From positions 432 through 43,235 of the forward strand of contig CACYWT010000026.1 of NCBI GenBank assembly GCA_902778175.1: DNA of 42,804 nt. The letters are read 5' to 3'. The position numbers and the translations under genes are program-made. Positions 1 to 5,901 of the stretch are shown piece by piece. Below the pieces are notes generated by a model. It saw only the letters and a program-made list of their open reading frames with translations, searched no databases and was not told the origin of the DNA. The first letter of the stretch is position 1. Each line of letters begins with the position of its first letter. Origin of the DNA: an uncultured Ruminococcus sp. Lineage in GTDB: Bacteria; Bacillota; Clostridia; Oscillospirales; Acutalibacteraceae.

Positions 1-95
1 TCCGGATACAATTCTGATCGCCGCATGGTCTGTTTCTGTTTTCTCCGTGATCTCATTAACCGGTACAGGTATCTGCTCACACAGGCTTTCTCTGA
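1..95. other. Unassigned left-edge sequence ending at a breakpoint
   Basis: This edge segment shows no recognisable gene. In the frame of the downstream methyltransferase there is a TGA at 93-95, and methyltransferase-like sequence starts immediately after it. A minus-strand frame stays open from about 92 off the left edge but resembles nothing I know. The abrupt change marks a rearrangement junction at about 95. Confidence 0.4.
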
Positions 96-1013
96 TCTTA
101 TAGGAAGTATTTCAGAGATAAGACAGTTCTATGCAACTGCGACGATCCTTATGAAAGCAATTTCTTTAAATATTTCGCATTGAATTTTAATGCACTTGGG
201 CTTAAAAAGCTGATTACAACTTGTTATGCAACTTCCCCTATTACCTATACACAGCTTTCTTTGTTCGGCGATGAGGAAATTACCTATCCGGCAAGTGAGG
301 GAAAGAAGCCTTACAAGATAGAAATAACAGAGGTTACAGATGCAAACGGCGATGCAACAGTTGATTTGAGCGATGTAGAATACCTTTTGAGAAACAAGAA
401 AAATGCCCTTACTCTTCTTAACGAGGATGGAGATTTCCGATCCCAAGAGTGTATCGCACTCCTAAATGAATGTGACATAGTAGTAACGAACCCTCCCTTT
501 TCGTTAATGAAAGAATTTATTCCTCTGTTGATGAAAAGTGATAAAAAGTTCATTATACTCGGAAATGTGAATCATATAACTCTGTCCGAAATTAAGCCAT
601 TTGTCCTTAATAATAGTCTTTGGCTTGGTTATACAAGTGGACATTTTTGGTTTAGAGTGCCTGACTATTATGAAGCCAAAGGAACGGACTATAAGCAAGA
701 CGAGTACGGACATAAATGGAGAAGGATGGGAAATAGTTGTTGGTTTACAAATCTTGATATTCCAAAGCGTCATATTTCGTTGGATTTGTATGCAAAATAC
801 TCTGACGAAAAATATCCGCATTATGATGATTTTGATGCTATCGAGTGCGGAACGACCAAAGATATACCGGAAGATTATTATGGAATGATAGGTGTACCGA
901 TCACATATTTACCGTACCATTGTACAGATCAATTTGAAATACTGGAAATTGTAACTCCAAAAATCAATAATAAATCCAAATACAAAAGATTGTTAATAAG
1001 GAGAAAGAAATGA
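96..1013 (+). pseudogene. EcoRI-type adenine-specific DNA methyltransferase, N-terminally truncated
   Basis: The product resembles EcoRI-family N6-adenine DNA methyltransferases, the modification arm of a type II-like restriction system. Visible motifs are VLCNCDDP followed by ESNFFKYF and LGLKKLITTCY near the start, and the catalytic NPPF motif (DIVVTNPPF, codons at about 472-500). Coding similarity is already present at codon 96, well before the first plausible start (TTG at 180, codon preceded by an alanine codon), and an in-frame TGA lies at 93-95. Family members normally carry about 30-40 further residues including a KNDEFYT-like motif; these are missing. I therefore read it as a 5'-sheared gene rather than an intact enzyme starting at TTG. 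It overlaps the next gene by ATGA, so the two were co-translated before the damage. Confidence 0.75.
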
Positions 1014-2098
1014 AAATCAGTAGAACACAGATAAGTATAAAAGAGTTATGCGATGGCTATGAAGAAAAAGGAGCAGACGGTATAGAGGGTATTGTTGCTT
1101 ATGGCGGACGGCTTGATGTAAGGCCACCATATCAACGTGAATATGTTTATGCTCCTAAAGAGCGTGATGAGGTCATTCGTACAGTTAAAAAAGGTTTCCC
1201 ATTGAATACTATGTATTGGTCAAAAACAGATGACGGGCGTTATGAGCTTATGGACGGACAACAGAGAACAATTTCAATCTGTCGATACTCTGCGGAAAGC
1301 GAAAGAACATTTGCAGTCGATGAGAAATACTATTTCAACTTGGAAAAAGACCTGCAAAAGCAAATTGATGACTACATACTCGACATTTATGTATGCGAAG
1401 GAACTCCTTCGGAAGTTCACGATTGGTTTAAGGTTATAAACATAGCAGGAAAGCCGTTAACAGCACAGGAGCTTCGCAATACTGCCTATACAGGAACATG
1501 GCTTTCAGACGCTAAGCTGCACTTTTCAAAGCCGACCTGTGCAGCTTACAATATGGCAAAGAATTATGTGTCCGGCTCACCGATCAGGCAGGAGTACTTT
1601 GAAACAGCAATCAGGTGGATCGCCGCCCGTGACGGCTTGGATACAATAGAAGAATATATGGCGCTTCATCAGCATGATGCAAATGCAAATCAGATATGGA
1701 TCTATTTTAAGCGTGTGATTGAATGGGTACAGACCATTTTTCCTGTATATCGTAAGGAAATGAAAGGCGTAGAATGGGGACTGCTTTATAATACCTATAA
1801 AGATGCAGAACTTGATCCTGATGCTTTGGAAACAACAATAAAAAGGCTTATGGCAGATGATGATGTCGGCAATAAGAAAGGCATTTATACCTATGTTCTT
1901 AACGGTGATGAAAGAAATCTCAGCATCAGAGCTTTTTCGGATACACAAAAGCGTGAAGCATATGAAAGACAGAACAGAATCTGTCCGATCTGCAACAAAC
2001 ACTATGAGTTTGCACAAATGCATGGAGATCATATCAAGCCCTGGCATTCCGGCGGAAAGACCATTTCGGATAATTTATTGGTAATATTGGGTAGTTGA
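1010..2098 (+). CDS. DUF262 (GmrSD N-like) protein with a truncated C-terminal HNH domain
   Basis: The N-terminal part is a DUF262 domain (ParB/Srx-like fold found in GmrSD-type and other restriction proteins), with the typical DGQQRT motif at about residues 82-87. The C-terminal part begins an HNH nuclease domain, with a CPIC zinc knuckle and the GDHIKPW segment. In DUF262-HNH proteins the sequence then runs on to a second zinc-binding CxxCN segment; here the chain turns at DNL into a short unrelated tail and stops. The second metal-binding half is absent, so nuclease activity is doubtful. The start overlaps the methyltransferase stop by ATGA and GGAGAAAG precedes it at good spacing. The pair looks like a restriction-modification cassette cut at both outer ends. 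Confidence 0.75.
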   Translation: MKISRTQISIKELCDGYEEKGADGIEGIVAYGGRLDVRPPYQREYVYAPKERDEVIRTVKKGFPLNTMYWSKTDDGRYELMDGQQRTISICRYSAESERTFAVDEKYYFNLEKDLQKQIDDYILDIYVCEGTPSEVHDWFKVINIAGKPLTAQELRNTAYTGTWLSDAKLHFSKPTCAAYNMAKNYVSGSPIRQEYFETAIRWIAARDGLDTIEEYMALHQHDANANQIWIYFKRVIEWVQTIFPVYRKEMKGVEWGLLYNTYKDAELDPDALETTIKRLMADDDVGNKKGIYTYVLNGDERNLSIRAFSDTQKREAYERQNRICPICNKHYEFAQMHGDHIKPWHSGGKTISDNLLVILGS

Positions 2099-2122
2099 AT
2101 GTTTTGATATTCAAGTTGTGTT

Positions 2123-2629
2123 TTATTTTATATTTGAAATAACCTCGATATGCTCTCTTGAAAGATAATTAGGACACAGAAACAGTTTTTGTGCATTTGT
2201 TATACTATTATAATATTCAAGCATACGCCTATACCGATCTAATTGATTTGAATGACTATTTAATTCTGTATGCTGATACTCTTCGTATTTATGAGCATGA
2301 TTGACAAGATAATAACAGTACCAATAATGTTCGGATTCTTCATTTCCGTCAAAACCCAGAAACCTGATAGAGTACGGCAATTCCTGGTTTGGGTTATACT
2401 GTGAATAAGAACATGATATGTCTCGGAACATATGTAAAATAGAATATACCTCTTCTTTGACTTCTTCACTTGCTCCTGTGAAATTTGAGGCTGTTTCTTC
2501 AATATCACTATCACTACCATGCATAATGGTTTCTTGCTCATCCTCATAATACGTTTTTTCATCAGGACAGAGATTTTTTAAAATCTCATACTGATTGTAC
2601 AATATTAGTTTTTCGATTTTACTAATCAT
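2123..2629 (-). CDS. YfbU family protein
   Basis: The 168-residue product aligns by eye with the YfbU family (E. coli YfbU is about the same length). Shared blocks are the N-terminal LILYNQYEIL, the central RFLGFDGNEE segment, the YYLVNH stretch and a C-terminal RYRRMLEYY helix. The biochemical role of YfbU is not established; family members are helical, cytoplasmic and are often seen in accessory or toxin-like contexts. The start has an AAAGGA ribosome site a few bases upstream. A hairpin with a T-rich tail separates it from the upstream 39-aa gene on the same strand. AT-rich codon use matches the flanking accessory genes. Confidence 0.75.
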   Translation of the reverse strand: MISKIEKLILYNQYEILKNLCPDEKTYYEDEQETIMHGSDSDIEETASNFTGASEEVKEEVYSILHMFRDISCSYSQYNPNQELPYSIRFLGFDGNEESEHYWYCYYLVNHAHKYEEYQHTELNSHSNQLDRYRRMLEYYNSITNAQKLFLCPNYLSREHIEVISNIK

Positions 2630-2644
2630 TTTTTATTCCTTTCG

Positions 2645-2691
2645 AAAAATTAAAAGCTTGTAATCAGAACCTATCAGAAATTACAAACTTG
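2645..2691 (-). terminator. Probable intrinsic terminator between the 39-aa gene and yfbU-like gene
   Basis: On the minus strand, an 11-bp nearly perfect stem (AAGTTTGTAAT with ATTACAAGCTT, one mismatch) is followed by a T-rich stretch. It lies just after the 39-aa gene and would limit read-through into the YfbU gene. Confidence 0.5.
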
Positions 2692-2784
2692 TGGGTTGAT
2701 TACTAGAAAGTCACATGGTATCATAATACTGCTACATACACAGATACATAGGTTCTATGCTTCTCTCTATTCTTACTCAACAGT

Positions 2785-2904
2785 TTAGTTTGGCGTAGAG
2801 CGTCTGTGTCCCTTTACAGTTGTTCCATCAGACTTTTTATAAGGTTTGACTGGAACAATTTTTTTCTGCTGTTTTCCAGATGTACTTGACTTGGTTTTCG
2901 CCAT
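2785..2904 (-). CDS. Small basic protein, 39 aa, function unknown
   Basis: A 39-codon reading frame starts MAKTKSSTSGKQ and ends with a SDGTTVKGHRRSTPN segment. The body is Lys/Arg/Thr-rich with no hydrophobic stretch. Support that it is real: an excellent ribosome site (AAAGGGGGA) six bases before ATG and a near-consensus promoter (TTGACA, 17 bp, TACAAT) upstream on the same strand. The DGTxVxGHxR pattern recalls short basic tails or stand-alone peptides found near accessory genes in Firmicutes, but I cannot assign a role. Possibilities are a nucleic-acid-binding peptide or a small partner of a neighbouring defence gene. Confidence 0.6.
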   Translation of the reverse strand: MAKTKSSTSGKQQKKIVPVKPYKKSDGTTVKGHRRSTPN

Positions 2905-2979
2905 TTTTTATCCCCCTTTCAATAAACAATATAATTCCGGAATATATACTGGCACTCGTTGACTTAAAGTGCTAATTGT

Positions 2980-3008
2980 ATTGTATCACTTAATTCTGTA
3001 TGTGTCAA
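2980..3008 (-). promoter_or_regulatory. Sigma-A-type promoter for the 39-aa gene
   Basis: Minus-strand TTGACA (3003-3008), a 17-bp spacer and TACAAT (2980-2985). The predicted start lies near 2973, giving a leader of about 70 nt that contains an inverted pair, CACT/AGTG. Confidence 0.7.
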
Positions 3009-3110
3009 TAGCAAATTTGAGTATAAAGTGATTTTTTCACATTAACTGCACTTAAATGCCGCTGCGTAACTAATTAAACAAAAGCAAAAGAGAAACAATC
3101 CATTTTAATA

Positions 3111-3139
3111 TTGATTTTTTAGAAGTGTTATTATATAAT
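3111..3139 (+). promoter_or_regulatory. Promoter of the AAA ATPase gene
   Basis: TTGATT (3111-3116), 17-bp spacer, TATAAT (3134-3139). The ribosome site GAGGTGGG at 3149-3156 sits just before ATG 3160, so the leader is very short (about 15 nt). Confidence 0.65.
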
Positions 3140-3159
3140 ACATATAATGAGGTGGGATT

Positions 3160-4521
3160 ATGTTAGTACAGTTTAAAGTAAGTAATTTTTTATCATTTGA
3201 TAAATTGCAAACATTTAACATGAGAGCCGGAAAGTTCCGAAATTTTTCTGATCGTGTTTCAAATTGCTCAAAATATAAATTATTAAAGTTCATGTCCATT
3301 TATGGTGCGAATGCTTCTGGAAAATCAAATCTTATCTCCGCTTTCGGATTTTTTCAAGATTTAGTACTGGGGCATTTGGATAATGGGTCTTATTCATGCT
3401 ACTGTAAACTATCAGCAGATAACAGATTAAAGGATAGTTTATTTGAGATCACAATTGAAATAGATGGTAAAGTATTTGTTTATGGTTTTAATATATTGCT
3501 GAGTTCTGCTTCGTTTACTCATGAGTGGTTATATGAAGAATTAAAAAATGGCTCGAAACAGAGTGTTTTTGAAAGAAACATAATTGATGGAACTATCACT
3601 ATTGGCAATTATTTAAAATCTTCACCTTTATTAGAAAGAATAAAAATATATGGTGACGATGTTAAATCGGATGATACAATATTATTTTTGAAATTAATGA
3701 ATCAAAATAAAGAAAATCTTTATATTAATTCAAAAAAAATAATTGTTTTTAGAAATATATATAACTGGATTAGATTTAAGTTAAGCGTAAATACGGCAGA
3801 AAATCCTATTACAAACTATAGTTGGTTTATTGATAGTAACAATCTTGATAAAATAGCGAAAAAGTTACAAGGATTTTCCACTGGTATAGAAACAATTTCT
3901 GTTGTAAATGTTTCTCCCGAAAAAGTAATGTCAGATTTACCTAAGGAAATGATTAATCGAGTTCAACAGATGCTGTCTGAGCCAAAGAATCAATTATCTA
4001 CAAGCAAAAATGAAAAAAACAATGCAGTGCTAATTAGAACTTCATATAATTCTATGTTTTTAATATCAATCAATAATAGCGGAGAGTTTGAATATAAAAC
4101 CTTTGAGTTTACTCATAAAAATACAGTAGCCAAATTTTTGCTTGATGAAGAATCTGATGGTACAGTTAGATTGTTAGACCTCATTGAGGTATTATTGAAT
4201 AATGCAGAAGGTAAAGTATATATTATTGATGAAATAAATAGAATGTTTCATCCATTGTTAACCAGAAAATTCATAATTGAGTTTTTAGAACTTGCAAAAG
4301 AACGAAACATACAGTTAATAGTCACTACTCATGAATCTCAACTTATGGATTTAAAACTTCTTAGGAAAGACGAAATAAACTTTATCAATAAAAATGACGA
4401 AGGATACTCAACCATAGAGTCGTTGGAAAAATATGATGATAGATTCGATAAGAAAATTATCAATGAATACTTTAACGGTAAATATGGTGCTATTCCTTTT
4501 CCAATTGAAAAAATAAATTAA
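3160..4521 (+). CDS. AAA-family ATPase of the AbiLi/RloA-like (COG1106) group
   Basis: The 453-residue protein begins like SMC/OLD-type ATPases (VSNFLSFDK), has a Walker A GANASGKS at residues 49-56, an ABC-like ESDGTVRLLDL segment, a Walker B VYIIDEIN (about 353-360) and an H-loop TTHESQ. This layout fits the COG1106 ATPases (AbiLi, RloA and relatives), many of which act in abortive infection or with a toxic partner protein such as RloB. No RloB-like gene follows; only a weak 85-codon frame and then opposing genes. It has its own promoter. The AT-rich composition agrees with horizontal origin. A defence role is an inference from family and neighbourhood. Confidence 0.7.
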   Translation: MLVQFKVSNFLSFDKLQTFNMRAGKFRNFSDRVSNCSKYKLLKFMSIYGANASGKSNLISAFGFFQDLVLGHLDNGSYSCYCKLSADNRLKDSLFEITIEIDGKVFVYGFNILLSSASFTHEWLYEELKNGSKQSVFERNIIDGTITIGNYLKSSPLLERIKIYGDDVKSDDTILFLKLMNQNKENLYINSKKIIVFRNIYNWIRFKLSVNTAENPITNYSWFIDSNNLDKIAKKLQGFSTGIETISVVNVSPEKVMSDLPKEMINRVQQMLSEPKNQLSTSKNEKNNAVLIRTSYNSMFLISINNSGEFEYKTFEFTHKNTVAKFLLDEESDGTVRLLDLIEVLLNNAEGKVYIIDEINRMFHPLLTRKFIIEFLELAKERNIQLIVTTHESQLMDLKLLRKDEINFINKNDEGYSTIESLEKYDDRFDKKIINEYFNGKYGAIPFPIEKIN

Positions 4522-4530
4522 TACTGAAAA

Positions 4531-4569
4531 GTGCCACAGATTATTGACAGAAATCAATATCTGTGGCAT
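4531..4569. other. Strong stem-loop after the ATPase gene
   Basis: GCCACAGAT-ATTG (one bulged base) pairs with CAATATCTGTGGC around an eight-base loop just after the ATPase stop. No T-run follows on the + strand, so it is either a weak terminator, an mRNA 3'-end stabiliser or the remnant of an element end. Confidence 0.4.
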
Positions 4570-4820
4570 TACCTGTTCTCAATCGGTTGTTCTTTGGATC
4601 ATCCTTATGGGAGGTTCCCTTTGTCATACTTGCAAAAGCAGATTTGAATACTCAAAAAAACGATACAAAACCAAACTTAAGAAAATATCAAACATTAAAC
4701 GATCCGGTTACTGGCTTACGTTCGGATTTGCTAGTAAAGTGGCTCAATCACAATTCGAGTGTGAGAATTGCGAATATAAATGGTAATGACATAACTATAG
4801 CTCTACATCGTGAGGTGTAG
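4563..4820 (+). CDS. Uncertain short ORF, 85 aa
   Basis: A GTG-started frame runs through a stretch otherwise lacking a gene. The conceptual product has a plausible amino-acid mix with a hydrophilic C-terminal half (LNDPVTGLRSDLLVKWLN), but no known domain. There is no clear ribosome site, and the start lies inside the stem-loop. An overlapping frame (4544-4786) ends in CENCEYKW and is equally unproven. This could be a decayed partner of the upstream ATPase or simply a remnant. Confidence 0.25.
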   Translation: MALPVLNRLFFGSSLWEVPFVILAKADLNTQKNDTKPNLRKYQTLNDPVTGLRSDLLVKWLNHNSSVRIANINGNDITIALHREV

Positions 4821-4834
4821 GGCTTAATAATATG

Positions 4835-5116
4835 CTATGTGTTTGCCTTCTTAGGTTTTTTCCTCGTTTTTTTATCAACTGTTTCTAAACCAGTATAGGT
4901 CTTTTTAGCAATAAGCTTCTTAGACGCTCTAACCATAGGAGATGCTTTACTTTGTCGCCCCCTGCGAACCACAGCTCTGCCAATTCTAACCCTACGCCTC
5001 GTCGAAGGATTGTTAAATTCAAACCCCATTTCTTTCAAGTATTCAATTCTTTCAACTTCAGTCATACTATCTAGTTTCTTTTTTACTGCATCTAAAACCT
5101 TGTTTGAATCAATCAT
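4835..5116 (-). CDS. Basic 93-aa protein, possible partner of the ART-like protein
   Basis: The product has an acidic/helical N-terminal half (SMTEVERIEYLKEMGF) and a very basic C-terminal half rich in Arg and Lys (RRRVRIGRAVVRRGRQ, ending KKTRKKPKKANT). I do not recognise a named domain. The start overlaps the stop of the upstream 168-aa gene by 8 bases, so the two are translationally coupled. The size, the order (second gene) and the basic tail would suit a nucleic-acid-binding antitoxin or accessory protein, but no antitoxin fold is evident. Confidence 0.55.
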   Translation of the reverse strand: MIDSNKVLDAVKKKLDSMTEVERIEYLKEMGFEFNNPSTRRRVRIGRAVVRRGRQSKASPMVRASKKLIAKKTYTGLETVDKKTRKKPKKANT

Positions 5117-5615
5117 TTAATTCACCTCTTTTTATTAAACTTATGTACTTAATGTATTTATTTTCTCTTACACAAAACTCTCTTCTTTTGGGTCTAGCAT
5201 CAAAAATAGTCCTAAGTGATGTCTTCTCTGATGGGAAACTTGCTGCAATTATTTTTATTGCCGGACACGCATCCCACATAGTATTAATTACTGCACACTG
5301 ATTCTTTTGCGCAGAATAAAAATTGGTATTAATAATTCCATCGGGTATAGTAGATGAAATTTGTTTAGCTATATCATTAAACATTGAAGATCCTTCTTGA
5401 GAATCTATATCTAAAAACTCATCATCGTCTATTTTAATTATTGTATGCAAAATAGCTTCAGAGTTTCTCCATTTTAAAGCATCTTCAACATTAAAATAAA
5501 AGTATATGCCATTTGCAAGCCATTCGTGATCTGACCTCGATATATAAAACTTATGGTCAGCAATTATTTTATTTGCGTTAGCTAATGTCGTTCCGTGATA
5601 ACCCGTCAAATACAT
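5109..5615 (-). CDS. ADP-ribosyltransferase-like (DUF3990-like) protein, possible toxin
   Basis: The 168-residue protein opens with GYHGTTLANANKII, continues with FYISRSDHEWLANGIYFYF and then EDALKWR. A His-Gly-Thr start, a following GIYFY strand and an A..W helix are the pattern of DUF3990-like and other ADP-ribosyltransferase-fold proteins (H-Y-x core), several of which are toxins. A third catalytic residue cannot be assigned with confidence. It is the first gene of a two-gene minus-strand operon and overlaps the 93-aa gene by 8 bases. A GGGAGAG site precedes ATG. The promoter lies 35-65 bases upstream next to a tandem repeat. Toxin function is inferred. Confidence 0.5.
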   Translation of the reverse strand: MYLTGYHGTTLANANKIIADHKFYISRSDHEWLANGIYFYFNVEDALKWRNSEAILHTIIKIDDDEFLDIDSQEGSSMFNDIAKQISSTIPDGIINTNFYSAQKNQCAVINTMWDACPAIKIIAASFPSEKTSLRTIFDARPKRREFCVRENKYIKYISLIKRGELND

Positions 5616-5649
5616 TTAGAATTCTCTCCCAAATTGTAAATTTTTGTTT

Positions 5650-5678
5650 ATCTTATCATATTTTTACACGATAGTCAA
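5650..5678 (-). promoter_or_regulatory. Promoter of the ART-like/93-aa operon
   Basis: Minus-strand TTGACT (5673-5678), 17-bp spacer, TAAGAT (5650-5655). The tandem repeat starts 5 bases upstream of the -35 box, a position suited to regulator binding. Confidence 0.6.
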
Positions 5679-5683
5679 TAGTA

Positions 5684-5731
5684 TATTTTGCCACTCTTAT
5701 ACCATAGTATTTTGCCACTCTTATACCATAG
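5684..5731. repeat. Perfect 24-bp tandem direct repeat (two copies)
   Basis: Two identical abutting 24-bp units (5684-5707 and 5708-5731), each beginning TATTTTGCCACTC and ending ATACCATAG, lie directly upstream of the minus-strand promoter. They could be iteron-like operator sites or the remnant of a mobile-element end. Confidence 0.85.
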
Positions 5732-5849
5732 TCCCGGTCTGACGAACAGAGATCACATATATGGCATATACAGAACGAGCCTACATTAAAAAAGTTTTTA
5801 TAATTTAAGGATTATTTAATAATTTCTCCGCTATACTCAATGTGCAAGG

Positions 5850-5877
5850 TTCACAAGACAAGGTTTTGTGATACAAT
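5850..5877 (+). promoter_or_regulatory. Promoter with embedded inverted repeat for the ABC-TCS operon
   Basis: TTCACA (5850-5855), 16-bp spacer, TACAAT (5872-5877). TCACAA at 5851 is repeated in inverse as TTTGTGA at 5865-5871, so a dimeric regulator, plausibly the cognate response regulator encoded downstream, could bind between the boxes. The transcript would start only about 20 bases before the ATG. Confidence 0.6.
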
Positions 5878-5901
5878 GAAATACAGAAAAGGAGAAGGCG
5901 T

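Noticed and set aside
4531-4569. Terminal inverted repeat of an insertion sequence at the stem-loop after the AAA ATPase
   Set aside because: No transposase or second copy of the repeat is in the window; a simple 3'-end hairpin explains it as well.
5759-5810. Short peptide frame beginning ATGGCATATACAG
   Set aside because: Only about 15 codons, no ribosome site, no similarity seen.
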